This document shows positions 1 through 15,100 of a stretch of DNA of 64,000 nt, piece after piece. Origin of the DNA: Stichopus chloronotus. Its lineage: Eukaryota; Echinodermata; Holothuroidea; Aspidochirotida; Stichopodidae. The notes below the pieces were generated by a model. The model saw nothing but the letters and a program-made list of their open reading frames with translations. It was not told the DNA's origin and did no database searches. Position numbers and translations under genes: made by a program. The DNA is taken from the NCBI GenBank assembly GCA_021234535.1, contig CM037838.1, positions 28,063,969 through 28,127,968 on the forward strand. The letters are read 5' to 3'. Every line of letters starts with the position of its first letter. Position 1 is the stretch's first letter.

Positions 1-116
1 TTTTTCTTTTTTGGGGGGTGCATGGGAATTTCCATAAAAGTGAAGAACTGACAATAAATAATTTGTAAAGGACCAACTTTAGTAGGCTTGCAATGAAACA
101 AACTTCATTTCCATAC

Positions 117-191
117 CTGAAATTCATCTTGGAGGTCACAGTAAGAGAATCCTGTAGCAACTCTAGCCTTAAAATGGTACAATCCAGAGCC
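117..191 (-). CDS. CATSPERB: CATSPERB exon 15 (last in window)
   Basis: A 75-bp phase 0 exon, acceptor TTTACCTCTCAG, donor TTTCAG/GTATGG. It encodes GSGLYHFKARVATGFSYCDL then QDEFQ, a near position-by-position match to the vertebrate GSELFHFRVTVISGVTFCNLIEEFQ that directly precedes the membrane segment. The transmembrane helix and cytoplasmic tail would be encoded left of position 1. Confidence 0.93.
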
Positions 192-3100
192 CTGAGAGGT
201 AAATTATACAAAGAAGAGACAGATTAGGTGGTTGACAGTACCATAGCAATTACAAATATTTACAAGGCCACTAATATTAAAACTGAAAACACCTGTGGAT
301 TTCTCATCAATTACCAATATCCTTTTATCCCCCTTTTTTTGGCTGGATGCAGGCATGCAGCCACAATCATAGCTAGCATTTTGAAGAAAACTGTATAACC
401 CTTTTGTCTGATTTTATAGGTCTCACGTAATTGTTTCCAGCTGGCTGGTATTCTGAATCTGATTACCGTTAAATTCTTTATTCGTGGCTGTTGCACAGTC
501 TCTTCTAACACTGACTTATTCTTCATGTGCAAACATTTCAGATCACAATAATACACATTTGGTGATATCTGAATGACTGGATTTATAATTAGTGGGAAAC
601 TCTGAGTAAGACACATTTTGGGAATATCAAGAGCATTTTTGAATGTTTTTCAAAGCACGAACAACCTTCTAAGTCCCAGTCAGATAGATAGCTGACCCAA
701 TGTGACAAAACTCTTAAAAAAGTTGGCAAGCAAATATCATGACACAAAAGTAATTCCCAGGGTCTCTCCTTTCTTTTATCAAGTTCATCACGTCTGATAG
801 ATAATTAGGCCATTCATTAATAGATGGCAGGATTTTACCGTTAACGTCAGCGACACTGCTGTCGAATTCAACAGCTTAGATTCGTCAGAGACTAATCCCT
901 CCATATGATCCAAACTGGGCGATGAAGGTGCTATGAAAAGGAAAAAAAGAAACACAAAGAGAATATTATTTGACTTTCAGCTGACCTGTGGAGATTTGGC
1001 TGAGCATAATCAACTCTGGCAGGGCAGGGTAGACTAATCGTAATCTCATGAGATTCCTCAGCTAGAAACTTCCTGAATGTTACGTGACATTTGTCATGGA
1101 ACGAGAACCTAGCAAAGACTTAGTAGTAGTGTGCGCTATGTTAAATACCAAGAAGGGAATGCCCCATTGACCTAGATCGAATGTTTGTCGCATTGATGGA
1201 CCAGGGACAGGGCTTGATTCAACAACGACCTGAGCAGTAGACTGTTATGCAACATGGAGTGCAAAATTAGCATTCATTGGATTACTTCTGGTATTGCACA
1301 TTAACTTTCAGACAGCAATTATTTATGTATCTGTAGTTTCCTTTATGCTAAAAATACTTGGTATACATCAAGCATTAAAGTTCAAAATGTCATGTATGAA
1401 ATTGAACTTTACTAGAGGTCATTACACGCGTTGTAGGTCAGTTTCACACTGAGGACTTTGATGTAGTACGGCGCCCTCCAGTAAAGCAGACATTTGGCCT
1501 GGTGGTTACCATTCTTTGCATGGTAAGCATTGTGGCTTTACTAGAAGAAATTTACTTAGTGGTGACCAATGTACAGAAGAATTACATCCACTGAGAACTC
1601 AACTTACAGCTATGAACAGTCTTTTGTTTCATGCTGTAAATGCGACTGTCCAATCAGTCAAATGACTATCTTTGATACCTTACCAAATATAATTTGGGAT
1701 TATGCTTCAAATAACTTGAATGTACATGTAGCAGGCAGTTCAACATATCTAGCAATGTCTCCACTTTATTATTCCTTTACTATTACATCATACAGACAAG
1801 CTGATGTCTCTTCTTGTGTGATGAGCAATAGCCTGTGAAGCACCTTCTTGGCGGCCACCCTACATGCGTGTGTCGCCCATATGGCCGCCGCCACGAACAC
1901 CCTGCCATGGATTGTCACACATTTCTTTCAGAGGGCCCAAAACGTAATGAAGTCAATATTTTATGGCCATTGGTTCATTGGTTTCTGTACACATTGTAGT
2001 ATGGAGTGCCGGGATGGTGTCCAGTTACATGTTTGTTCACAGTCGATCTACGCAGCTGTGTGTGAAGTTAGCACTGTTTCTCTCAGGCCCGTATCCAGGG
2101 GGGGTTCAGGGGGTTCGGACGAACCCCCCAACGAGATCTGGAGTTCCACTCAGCCTATGACAGTAGGCCTACGTTAGCAACATATATAATGAGTTTTAAT
2201 TTTGTTAGTCCCTCCTTAGAGCTTTGTCGGGTAAAATGTTCCACTTGTGGTAAAATTGAGCCCCCCTACTGAAAAAGCTGCATACAGGCCTATCTCTTTT
2301 AACTAAAAGTCTGGCTTCAGCCAAATGCTTAAGAGCTTTGAAAGTGAAGGTTACATAGGATTTTGCAGAATTGAAAAAAATTTGTCTCCAAAGCTGGCAG
2401 ATGTTAGTTTTTCATAACAAGTATGTAAACAAAAAACATGTCCACTGTGCTGGGTAATAATAATACACGGTTCTTATAAAGCACAAACACACTGAAGTCC
2501 CTTTGCGCTGGAAAAGAAATGAAAAAGATGAAAGTCATAGACTGGAGAAAAGGTAAGATTTAAGTACTGTCTTGAAATTTGCGAGTGTTCTTGCTTCTTT
2601 AACTGTAACTGGTAGGTCATTCCAGAGACAAGCAGCAGAGTATTGGAAAGAACGGCGACCGTAATATTTAGTACAAACTGGAGGAGAAGAGAGGAGCAGT
2701 TTAGAACTGGAGCGAAGGCAACGGGTAGGAGTGTAATTTTGGACAAGATCTTGTAGGTAAACAGGTGCAGAATTGTGTAAATATTAAATGTCAGCAAGAG
2801 AACTTTGTATTTAATCCGATCAGCAACAGGAAGTCAGTGAAGGCTACGGAGGACTGGAGTTATATGATCGTTAGGTTTAGTAAGTGTAACTAATCTAGCA
2901 GCTGAGTTCTGTATATGTTGTAATTTCTTGAGATGAGAATCTGAAAGTCCATAGAGTAAGCTGTAGCAGTTATCGAGTCCTGAAGACACAAAAGCATGAA
3001 CTAGAGTCTCAGTGGTGATCAAGGTGTTTTCTGATTTTTCCAATTTTATGGAGCGCCAGAGATGAAGCTCTGCAAACATTGTTAACATGTAGATCCCTTG

Positions 3101-6100
3101 TGAGGTGATGATCAAAAACTACACCCAAGTTTCTGGCATGTTGAACAGGTTCAATGTGAGCAGGTCCAATCTGGAATGACTGAATGGAAGATACGGAACG
3201 AAATTTTGAAGAAATGTGAATAAGCTCTGTTTTGTTGTCACTTAGTTTCAGACCATTAGCAAGGGACCATGATCGGATGTCTTCTATGCAAGCTTCCACT
3301 TTTGATAGGGTTGAACAGCTGTCAACAGATTTTGGCATGAATGAATAAATTTGAGTGTCATCTGCATAAATCATGCTGTCGATACCATGGGACTGAATGA
3401 TGTCTTCTAATGGGGCCGAATACATTGTGAAGGCCAGTGGACCGATGACAGAACCTTGAGGGACTCCTTCCATGGGAACATGTACAGCAGATTCCTTACC
3501 ATTTATGGTAACAACTTCTGAACGGTTTGTAAAGTAAGATATGAACCAGTTTACAGCTGTGCCAGATATATTGTAGCGGTTCTGAAAACGCTCAAACAAC
3601 ATCTTATGATCAATGGTGTCGAATGCGGCAGAATAGTCCAGTAAAAGTAAAATAGCTTCATCACCTCGATCTACAGCGAGTAGGAGATCATTATAAACAC
3701 GAAGCAATGCCATTTTAGTGCTGTGGTGAGCTCTGTAAGCACTCTGGACACGACCATTGAGATTGTGATTGGAGAGATAGCTTTGAATCTGGAGAGAACA
3801 TGCACGCTCAATTGTTTTGGCCAGAAATTTGAGATTTGCGACTGGTCGATAATTCTTAAAGACATTTTTATCCAAGTTCGGCTTCTTTATGATGGGTCTA
3901 ATATGAGCCCGTTTGAGAGAGTCGGGGAAATGGCCATTTTGCAGAGACAAATTAACAATATTTGATAATATTGACAATAGAGCATTAATGGATTTCTTTA
4001 ATAAGAAGGTAGGTATAGGATCAAGGTTACTAGACGATGATGGTGACTCCATTATTATTTTCATTAACATTCCTTTGAGACAGTTGAGAATTCTGAGAGA
4101 TTAGTAGACGAAATGTTACTTCTGATCGGGATGTCCGACACAGCTGATGTATGGCTGTTTGCAATTTCATCCTGAATCTGCCTAATTTTATTAGAGAAGA
4201 AGTCCGAGAACTGATTTGCAAGCGCACCATCATCAGAAAAGTTAGGTAATGTAGTTGATGACGTGGACAGAGTGAGTTTTCCAATTTCACTGAAAAGTTG
4301 GCGAGAGTTGCAGGGTAGATGAGGAAAGCTGATGACTTGGTCATCTCTTTTGATATTGACCAGGACTCTCAGCTAAAATTCAGTATTATATTTGCAATGT
4401 ACACCAAAGTATTCCAACAATTTTGTCCAAGATTGTAGCTGGACATGAGCCTACCTCAACATGTACACTGTGTATCTATCCAACCAGAACCTAGCTAGAC
4501 ATGTGTCAATCTGGCTGAGCATGTGGCAGGCTAGTTGTCCATTGTGCATCAATGCAATCAGTCACCTAGCTGGACATGTGCCTAGCTGGACAGGTCCAAT
4601 ATACAGCCACACATCTATGCAGTCATTTAGTCACTGGACCAACTGCAGTCGTCAGAGGCAACCATGGTAATCAGTAATCGAGTTATCCGTGTCCTCGCCA
4701 AGATCCTTCTGACCTTATCATAGTCTCTTCCTACTGGATGTAATCAACTAAGCCTTATTATATCGTGGAAGTGTTACTACAGTAACATGCTGGTCATCGG
4801 CTGCCTTTTAACCTCCTGTCTATTGTCACTGACCTACCAGGAATGCTGGACGACGAGGATAATTATAAAGATGATGAAGATGATAAACAGAAAATACAAA
4901 ATAATCCATCCAGTGGGAGAGAAGGACGGGCATATATTTCATGTAAGCCAACCTAAAACTAGGCACCTGCTAATCCTATTCAATACTGAGAGGCTATTAA
5001 TCTACTCATTTCCCTTCTGCTGTCTCTACACCTGGAGAGGGGTAATTGGCATTTCATGAGATCAGTCTTGCAGATCTTGAAACATTTTAGTGGTTCAAGC
5101 AATTGCTAAAATGAGTGATAATAAAAGTTGCTCTTTTAACTTAATTTCTGTTGATTTCTGGATAATGGAACCCTGACCGTAGGGGACGATCGAGTGATCC
5201 TTGGTTAGGAACAATGATCTTTGAAATGTTGGCCATAATAAGGAAAAAAAATACTATTAAAGCCTCACCTGATGTTTGAACATTTTTCAAATTCGAGCAT
5301 ACTTTGGGTCATAAAATACTTAAGCCGCTCCCCATCCACAGCCAACTTTCACCAGATTGCACATGGACTACACAGTGATCAAGAAAATATAAATGGCCAT
5401 GGCTTGTTGAAAACAATACTCTAAAGGCTTGCCTATATCCATGGTACAAATGTCTTTGAATAGGTCTTTGCACAGAATTTAAAGCTTTTGACTGGTGAAA
5501 GGTGAACAAAGGAGTTCTCATTTTATTTCTCACTATGAATTTATCATTCATGAGATAATAGATATGAGTTGATTGGTTAATAGGTTTTGTTTCCTGGGTG
5601 TAATGCATAATGCTTGTTGCTCATCCTCAGGTTTCCTGGACCCTAATTCTGATCGGCTGAGCCAGACAATGGCAGAGAGTCAGACAGTCGATTAAGCTAA
5701 TTACATAAATAATCACACTTCATAAAAACGTCGTGGAATAGCGAGGATGACACCGTCACTTCCCATGTGGTGACACACAGTAGTCTGAAAGAAGTTTGTG
5801 TCAAGCAGCTTTCTAGTGCTAGTATTTGGGATGACATCCTGAGTGGCAAGGCTGATACAGCACAGGAATGCTGGGGCACAGGGCATGGACACAACCAACA
5901 GACCAGAGGCAGACGATTGAGACATCTAGCTGTTTACAAAATGACGATTTACCAGTTAGAGTAGCAAATCTTTAATAACTTGAAACTTCCAGGATGGACC
6001 TCAGACTCTCAGTAATTCTGTGCTGATAAGGGCACCTATCATGATGTAATTAGTACCTGTAACTATGTCTCAAAGCAACAACTAAATTTCCCACATCAAA

Positions 6101-9100
6101 CTAATGCTCTTGAAGTCTCTTGAAGAGTAAATCTTTGAAACACGAGGTCTCTAAACAAAGAATGTCTGGAGACCCGAAAAGCACCATTCCGTGCAAATCT
6201 GGGTCACTTTTTTTCATGAAAAAAATTCTTGGTCACTTGGGCCACACGACGGTGATGCTCCGCTTAGATGGTTGATGTGACTTAGCCGCCCGAAATAATG
6301 TCCCTAGAACAACGCCTGAGTTTCACATGTGGGGATCGACGTCCCACATGAAGCCACTTTTCTGATGATCACTCAATGCATGAAACTAAACTATAAACAG
6401 CAAGAGTAACGTAACTATGTTCAACTTGTCTCAAATAGCCTTTATAGGCACAAATATTGCACAAGCTGGATAAGACACAGGAGTGCAATAAGTCTGATAC
6501 TTTTTTTGGTTCCTTGCGTTAGCAAAAGAACCTTTGCAGTCACTGTGGCATGTGTATGTACTGTATGTGTGTGTGTGTGATGGATAAGAATGTGTGATAT
6601 GTTACACGATACCTCAATAACCAAGTGGTGAATGTTTTTCGAAGTTAGTGTGTAAGTGTATGATATTGAGTAGATGTGCCCTATTGTTTTTGGTGGAGGT
6701 CAAAGGTCATTTGGGATCACCAGGGGCAAAAAAGTGAATTTTTTTGAGTTGCTTTATCTTGGTGTCCATACAGGTAGTTCAAATGGTGACACAATTTCAA
6801 TGCAAGTTGTTGTGTCATTGTTTCTGCATAGAAGGTGCACACACAATACTACAGTACTGTACGGTACTTTAAGTAATTGGGAATTTCCATCCACATCATC
6901 AGGGCGTGGTTAATCTCAACTGATCATTGCCCCCCCCCCATAAAAAAAAAAAAAAATTGTCTTTGGTATCAGCAACCTTTGATACATGATAGGAAGGCTG
7001 CTAAATGATCTTGATTTTTACCACTGCCCTCAAATTTATGACCTCCTTATCTTAGGCTGGGTGTAAAGGGATATGAGGTGTTTGTTTTACAGAAAACAAT
7101 CATACTTTTAAAACTAGCCTTCTTTTCGAGAAATAAGTTTCTCACAGATAGAAATTCAGTTATTTGTTGCTCCAGAATAATTTGTTCATCTAAACTTTTC
7201 CACAGTCAAATAAATGCATCTTCTGTCACTCATCACATGCATAAAGTTTTGAGGGGATAAAGATTTTGCAGATGTTCATTGTTTGGAGAGAATGGTTATA
7301 CAAATATTAAAGTTATTTTCTTTGTATGCCATGTTGATATATTCTAAACAACCTATTTCCCTTATCTTTACCCAAGGAACCAAAGTGACTTTGGGTGCTT
7401 GTTTTTATTTGAATATTAAATCTTTAAATATTTTTTAGTAATGCATTACTTGAAGGAAGATAGGCTGTTGTCAAAATGACTTTACATGCTTTTAATGAAA
7501 CTCACAAAGGCATCTTCCAAAGATAACCGCAAGCAAATGGTTTGAACGCACACTACGTCAATAAATCAAAAAGAATAATTCAAATGAGGGAAAAAAACTC
7601 AATACCTCAACTTCCAATGTGTTTCATCTTCACAGGTTTGATCCAACATTTCAGGGAAATTTAAATTTCATCATTGGATGTGCTAACTTAAGGAAATATT
7701 TGAGGAACTTGAATGGTGCTGTTTTTCTGCATAATTCTTTTAAGGGATACATGTTGCTGGATGGTAGACCATACAAAAAGGCAGGAGAAGTCCATATTTT
7801 TTACAATTTTTAAACAAATTTCACGAAGTGCGGACATTTTCTCCCAGTTGGCATAGAAAAAAGTTAAATGTGATCTCATGAGAGACTGACCAGCTTTCAA
7901 ACAATTATATTGAAACTGATAGCATCATATTATAACCAAGCTCATTCCTAAAGTGACATATGGTGAAGATATTAATAAGTTTATGATGATTTTGGAGGGA
8001 GCAACCACATGACAATGCTAATAATTAACTACATCGCATTAATAGTTTTACTATTAGTTTTACTTCCAATATACTGTAGGGTTGGGCGGTACTGGGCAAA
8101 TAAGTACCGGTATTCGCAGCGCATCAGTACCGGGAATACACAAAGTATCGGGATTGACCACGTGTTCGATGTGCTAAAAACAAGAGGTTCTGTGCCTTGT
8201 TGAATGTGATAAAAATAACAGATTTTGTGTCCTATATACTGTGGTAGTAATGAGTAACTTGTATTCAGGTCTTCCTGTAAATTCATGGACAAAAAGCATC
8301 AAACGGCGAGGCAAAAGGTTCGTTTGTGCAGCTTCCGCAGGGTTTGAGAGCAGAACTGTATACAGCAACTACATCGGTCACCGACTTTTTGCCGCTGCAG
8401 TCATGCATCAACATACCCAGTTGCCATTTGCTGCCTAGAAATTCTTAAGTCACGTGATCTGAATACTGTACATTACTTACAAATTATTTCCTCACACAAA
8501 ATCATTGAAAACTTGTCTTATTTTGTTGTACTCTCTCCAGAAATACAAACAAATTTCCTGTCATTGCCGCTTATATACACAAACAGCGTAACTTTCATGA
8601 TACAAGCAGACAACTGTATGTGCATTGTATAGTGTTGTTGTTCGAAGCGAGTAAGTCACTGCACTATTTCAACGGAAAGTTTTCACCTGTTGATCACCTC
8701 CTCGGTTCCAAGCTGAGCAAGCTGTCTGAGCCCCCCCCCCCCAAAGAGACCTCAGCATCAAATGACTGACAGCCTTGAAATGAAAGATATTGTGTACGAA
8801 TTTGTAGATCAATTCTTAGACTTTACTTCCTGCAATTTTTGGCAACCAATCATGAGTTTAAAACGCTAGTGGCAGGCAGGACATAAATTCATAATTAGAT
8901 CTAAGGCAGGAATGTTGCTTGCAATCATGAATCGCGGAAATTCCCAATCCAGCTTATGCACTGATATGAATGAAATTTTCATTATTAATGTCGTCAATTC
9001 AGTGATGTAAATGTGTCCCAGTTTGTCACAATTCGTAGCATAATTAGTGCGAGAAATCTCCCCTTCCACGGAGTGTGTCTGCCTATTGCAGTAGTTAGGG

Positions 9101-12100
9101 TTGCCAGTTTGGCCTTTTTAACACCAAAATAGGCAAATTTTGTTTGTTTTTACCTGCGTGGACTGGTAAAAATTGAACATGCACGCATTTTGGCGTTTTT
9201 GGGGACATAATTGAAATAACTACAAAACACCCGCTTTATCACAAAATTTGAAGATTTTTTTTTCCTGATTTAATAGTCAAACAGGTCGCGTGTTAACGGG
9301 TTTACAGTTTACTCTCCACTTGTAGCAACATAGATTGAGTATGTAATGACGTGCATCACATTGCAGTGTGTTGAAACATTGAGAAGTGTTACACTGTACA
9401 ATAAATACAGGGTCAAGTTTCCTTAAGTAGCAGCTACTTTTGCTTGATGTTTTTTCAGGTGATTTAGCCAGAAATTTGGCAGGTTACCCCAAAAACAAAC
9501 TGGCAACCTTGATTAGGCTATAGCAACTATAAGCCCATCAAATGAGCAATGAATGAAACTGGATTGGACGGTTGTAGCAGCAGGATTACCTAAAAAAGTT
9601 ATGTCACAAATAAGGAAGCAATTAAAGTCAATATATTAAAAAACAAAATTGCTCCTAACTCTAAAACGGAAGGAGATACGCACTTTTTCCATTGAGGAAA
9701 TTTCCATGAAGGGAATCTCAAAGAGTATTTTGAGTATTATGATCTTTCTATCTGTGCAATTTCTGTGTTAGTCAGAGTTAATCAGACATAGTTACGATGA
9801 TGCGTATCAGTTTCACAAATTCTCTCACAACACATTTCTGAAGTAAAGTTCTTGGCTGGGATTGTCCTAAATGGTTCATTGGGGGTATTATGATAATGAA
9901 CATGGTTTAATATAGACCGATGCTATATAAACATCCCCGACTTTGTCCTCAAATACCGTGAAAAACAATTTTCAAACATTTCAAACTTTTTGTTTTCATT
10001 GCTTTTTTTTTTTAAATTTCCAAGCAACCTGATTTCTGTTAAGTTAGGCCCAAGTAGCATGTTTGAGCATCTATAGCCTACATACACTAAATATCATTAT
10101 ATGTATCCCAGCAGCAACTCGTAGTCACAATACATCACAAGGTCATAAAAAATGTCTTGAATACGACAAAGGGAGGCTGCAGAAAAAACAGGTTATCTAA
10201 GTTGTTGCTGCTGTTGTTTTCGGAGGGTTTTTTGTTGCTTCATCATTGCTATTAATTGATTTATCAATTGATACACACTCAGTTATAACCAGAAAAGTAA
10301 GGATGGGGTTTGCGGCTACGTAGAGACTTGAGCAAAGGGTGTTATGCCAATATGTGCAACAACGAAGAAGAAAACAGACATGCATGACAAAAGCAGAGTT
10401 GGGCGGGGATCGAACCTGTGATACAAACATCACCAGTCCGCTGAAGTAACCGAATGAGCCACTTCATACGTAGATGATTTACATTCGAAAAAAACAAATT
10501 TTTGTTGATTTGTTGGAGGCGGTACCACCGCCACCAAGAAATTTCCCTGGTACTGTGAAGTATTCGAAAGTCAGTACCAGTACTTTTTTTTTTAAATTTT
10601 TGGCTCCGGTACTGTGAATACCGATAATGACTTGGGTACCAGGATAACGACCAACCCTATTCCAATATTTTTTATAACTGTCAAAAGGTTTGAGTCGTGA
10701 CCAATCTGGCTTGTTCTAGCTGTGTGCATATACATTAATACTAATTTGAAAAGCGTCTGGTCACAAATTTGCAAAAACCAAATTGAACGTAGTTAAGCAC
10801 TAACTGATTAAAATACATATGCGTGTGATGCATGAGCATCCTCATAGTTTCACCATTTGAGATTAGTGAGTAAAGTAATCTTGACAGGTGAAGAAACCTT
10901 TGGTGAATTTCACAAAACGACTCCAAAAGCGCTTCTTCAAATTCTGGTCCTTAATGTGGGGTATGTCAGTCCTGCCACCAAAATTCCAACCTTGTGACAC
11001 ATCAAACTTAAGTTCTTTGGAAAACTGGAAGGTGCGTCATCAAAATATTTTTCTGGACGTCATGAGTAGTGCACTGATGAACTTTCTATGACCTTCAGTA
11101 GTTAATTAAGAGGGACAAAGGCAAGTTTATCTGGGTCAGTGTTGGATATGCCACTAATTATTACAGCGAGGGGTGAGTTTCGAGCATGAATGTTGGGTGT
11201 TCTTATTACTTTCAAGCGAGTAAATGCATTTTTAAATCCACATGCATTTTCCCCATCATCTTGCTGTACACAGAAAGCATATAGCCAGTGGTGAGGTCTA
11301 GTCAACGATGGATAGTTCCAGTACCTCTGCAATGAAAACAGCATTCTCCCATATTTAAGAATCGTGTCGGTGAAAGCCGACTCACCGAATACTTCGTAAT
11401 CGATCCGGTGATTGACCTCCATGAGGGTGATGGCCACGGGTTCCTGGACCGGGATATCGTCTTTCTCTGTTTCCCTGATCACAAACTTCAGTGTAACTTT
11501 TCCAACATGTATCAGTCTATGAGCCTGCAATTTGCAAAAATATAACAAATACACCCACCAGTGTACCCCTAGCTAGCTGAACTTAGTCAAGCATGATCAC
11601 CATCAACAATATCACCTGACCGTGACCACATTACGTTATAGAAGATAACTTAATCCATCTCTCCGTTTGGCTGTTTTGTATTATTATTATATTTCTTTAC
11701 GAGTATCTGAGAAATATTTGATTTTGGTGCTGTATCTAAATCATCACATGCTGACGCTGACCCTATAGTTTTCTAGCTGCTTCCATATCTTTACAATTTT
11801 GTTTCAGGAAATGTAATGTGCCTGAAATATGCCAATAGGAAAAGGTTACATCCACATCAAATGTCAAATTTCTATCACATTTTCTTTGCCATGATCAAAA
11901 CCTTCAGTTGCCATGAATGCACACTACAAAGTTAGGAAAAGGGTAGACAGAAAAAGAAACTAAGTGTTTATGAAAATGAGATGTACATCACCCACTGGGA
12001 AACGGCATTTTCCTCACCTGGAGGCAATAAGCTATTTGAAAGTCATGACCCTCTGAGCATGTTGGCATTTGGCCTTGTTCACACTTAGAAACACGCAGAA

Positions 12101-15100
12101 AAGTATCGAAGTCTGTGAAGGCCATTAAATCATGTAGGGAGAATAGTTGCATGCTCTGATTTTTGTAAAGTTCCTAAAATGTGACAATCGGTGTTGTTTT
12201 CATCGAGCAGTTTTTGCTAATTTAGTTGTATGAAACATTATACTTTCCCACAAAGGAATTTGATGCAGTGTAATAACGACTAAAAATAACACTGTACTGA
12301 TTATTTGTAAAGACTGATATGACCATTTTAAACTTGCTGTGCATCATTGCAACGATATAAAAATTACTCCTGCAGTTTCGGATCAGACCTCCGCGTTACT
12401 TGGATAATTCTGTAACTGAAACGGACTCAAAAGTCAATTTCACACGTTTCCGTTCTGATGCGTGAACCAGGCCTCTACACGGCATGCCAACAAACTTTGT
12501 CATTCATAAATTTAAATCTTTAGAATACTGGCTTTCTGGAGAGCTGATGTAAGGTCTGCCAAAGTACAGGTATATTCCTCTTCACTTCCCTTGACCTTCC
12601 CAACTACCTCACCTGCTCTCTCGACAAACTATAAAATAAAATCACATCGTAGCAATGCCTGCATCACTCACCCTCTCTCTGCAATCTGAATTCTTGGCAA
12701 GTGAAGACAGCTTTAACTCTCTAGTGCAGCCACATTCATCCCGTGATGTCTTTCCAAAGCACTGTTTGTAAAATCCAGATGTCTGGTGGTACAGGGAACA
12801 TAGGGGGTAAAAAGAAACATATTCTTTACAATATTGCACCTTGGTAGAAAAAGGCACTTAGTCCCTCACCATTTCCCTTCCCAATCACATCCATCCAATT
12901 TTCCCCTATTTGCATCTCCCCTCCCCCCCCCTCCAGACCAACAATCCTCTTTGTCCCATTCACACTTTGCCACACATTACAACTTACTATATCACCACCA
13001 GAGACAGTGATCAAGCGCAACAGGGCCAGTTTACACCAATCGTATGTAAGCTGATTATCCTGCAAGTGAAGTCCTGTGGAGCTTGTGTACATTACTATGC
13101 TCACACGCTCTACTACTTTTGTGTTTTCAAATTAGAGATACCATGATACATCAAAAGGAAGAAAAGGCCTACAGGCCTACACACTCATCAGCATCTCGCA
13201 TTTCAGACTCATTTAACGTGTAACCTCTTCAAATCATGATTCATCATAGAATTTCAAATACAACAGGTTGTGCCATCGAACACACGACTCTTTACCCGTC
13301 ACCAATCCCAGTTCATCACTCCCCTTTATACCTTCCCCTTTCCATGGATTCAGAAATCTTGCAAACTTTGTAGAGGGTGTTATTTCTGTCATTCTTCACA
13401 TATAGATATACATATATATCATCAAGGTGCACTGCGGCACTAGGAGTGTACCTTTGAAACGTCATAGCGTTCCTGTCGCCTCCTGCTGTTGGGATCGGCA
13501 TTGTAGATGTTGTCGCTGGTGGGTACCTCTTTGCCTCTTGTGCTCGGAGGACGATAGTTGACCTGGAATGAGCAGGTTCACCCATACGTAATTACATACC
13601 AGGAACCTCTGTCCCCCCACCCCATTGCCAACCCCCACCCCACCCCATCCCCAATCTCTTCTTCTCTTCCTCTTTACCATCCTCCCGTCTCTCGCAATCA
13701 TCGTACCGGTACAGTATTCCATGATGCAATCACCTTAGAGCTATAAACAAAAGTTCAGGTAACAAGTACGTATAACTTGAATACTTTGAGTTGCATATAT
13801 CATCAAATTTACTGCAAATTCCACAAACCTTTCTTCATCAAATCTCTTGAGATGACAAAACAAGACGTTAGTGCTACTGCAATAAACACTTTTGTATCAT
13901 GTTAGGTCCAGTGCCATTTTTTTTTTCACTCTTTTCATCACACTTTTATTTCTGATGATGACTTGAAATTGGGTACATTTTCAATTTGTAAAAATTTGCT
14001 TAGAAGCCTGCTGCCATCAAAATTGAAATTTCTTTTCTTATCTCATCAACAGTTTGCAAATGAAATACCAACATGGGTGAAATATTTCAGTTTTAACTCG
14101 TGGTTCACTTTAGGATACCTTTGCAACCCCTCCCCCTCCCAATGCCTGCACATAGGGTTCATCAGAGGATTGCTGACTGACAATAGATGGTAAAGTTAAA
14201 CCTTCAGTTATCAAATGTTAATGAATTTTAGTAGAGTATAGAATATGTTAAACTTCAAACAATTAAGCAAATGTCTAATTGGAATGAATGAGAAACACCT
14301 TGAATTGCGACTAGTTATTTTGAAAGTAAATGCAGAACAGAGATACATATGAAGATGGTATATATATCTGTTTTTCACATCTTGAAAAAAAAACCTTGCA
14401 GGAGCAATATTTTATTTTGCACTGCTATCACTCTTTTTTTGACAAAGGTCTTGAGACCTTTTCAAACCACACTTTCCCGCTGTTTTCCTGTCCATGACGG
14501 CAGTGAAAAGTACCGATAAGTTACCAAGAACAGCGACACTACTACATACATCTGTGACATGAAGAATGCATGAATGTCACAAGAAGGGAGCAGTGATTTG
14601 AGTACCACACATACAGTTGGGCATGAGATTTATGATACAAAGAAATAGAAGATAAAAGACAGGAAGACAATAATGCCACAGATAATGATTGAGGAGAAAA
14701 TATTTATCTAAATGCATGCTGGTGAACTGAATCCAAGTATGGCATGATTGTAAGCCAGGAAAGATTCAGAACAAAATTATTCTCTCAATCCCACATCATC
14801 CTCAATAACTTTAAAATACTTAGTAAATACAATTACTAGTTTCTTTATTTTTATGGAAAGTACACATTCCATTACAGTCCTTTGAAAAAGTCAGAAAGTG
14901 TTGTTCAGCTTTAACGTACATCAGTGTCAGGTCTAGAGATGAGTTGGTGTAGGAATAAACGATATTTACTGATGTTTATTTTAAACATGTCATGACAGTA
15001 AATGAAGGGTATTGTAGAAGAGGCTTCTCACCACAAGGAAGACAACACTTATTTTGAATGGCATATTGCCACACAAATGTATCTCTACCACAGACAACAG

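Larger units (their letters stand above)
8077..10659. mobile_element. Decayed hAT-like element with nested insertions
   Basis: The ends are TAGGGTTGG(G)CGGTACTGG and its inverted counterpart ending ACCAACCCTA. Internally both ends carry repeated GGTACTG/GTACCGG motifs. The sequence TTCCAATA directly follows the right end and lies 5 bp outside the left end, a probable 8-bp target duplication with a small insertion. Ends and duplication length suggest the hAT superfamily. No transposase reading frame survives. It contains a smaller element (9097-9510) and a tRNA-derived SINE head near 10.4 kb. Confidence 0.55.

Noticed and set aside
467..568. Exon candidate encoding ISPNVYYCDL
   Set aside because: It resembles the VTFCNL segment by chance; the exon at 117-191 is a far better match to the same region and fits the phase.
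11102..11385. Continuation of the open frame past exon 13
   Set aside because: A strong GTGAGT donor at 11385 gives the phase needed for exon 14, and the extra residues do not resemble CATSPERB.
12018..12083. A 66-bp phase 0 exon candidate between CATSPERB exons 12 and 13 encoding a Cys-rich 22-residue insert
   Set aside because: Splice sites and phase are acceptable, but the vertebrate protein runs directly from the SDCREK region of exon 12 into exon 13 with no insert. It could be an alternative exon.
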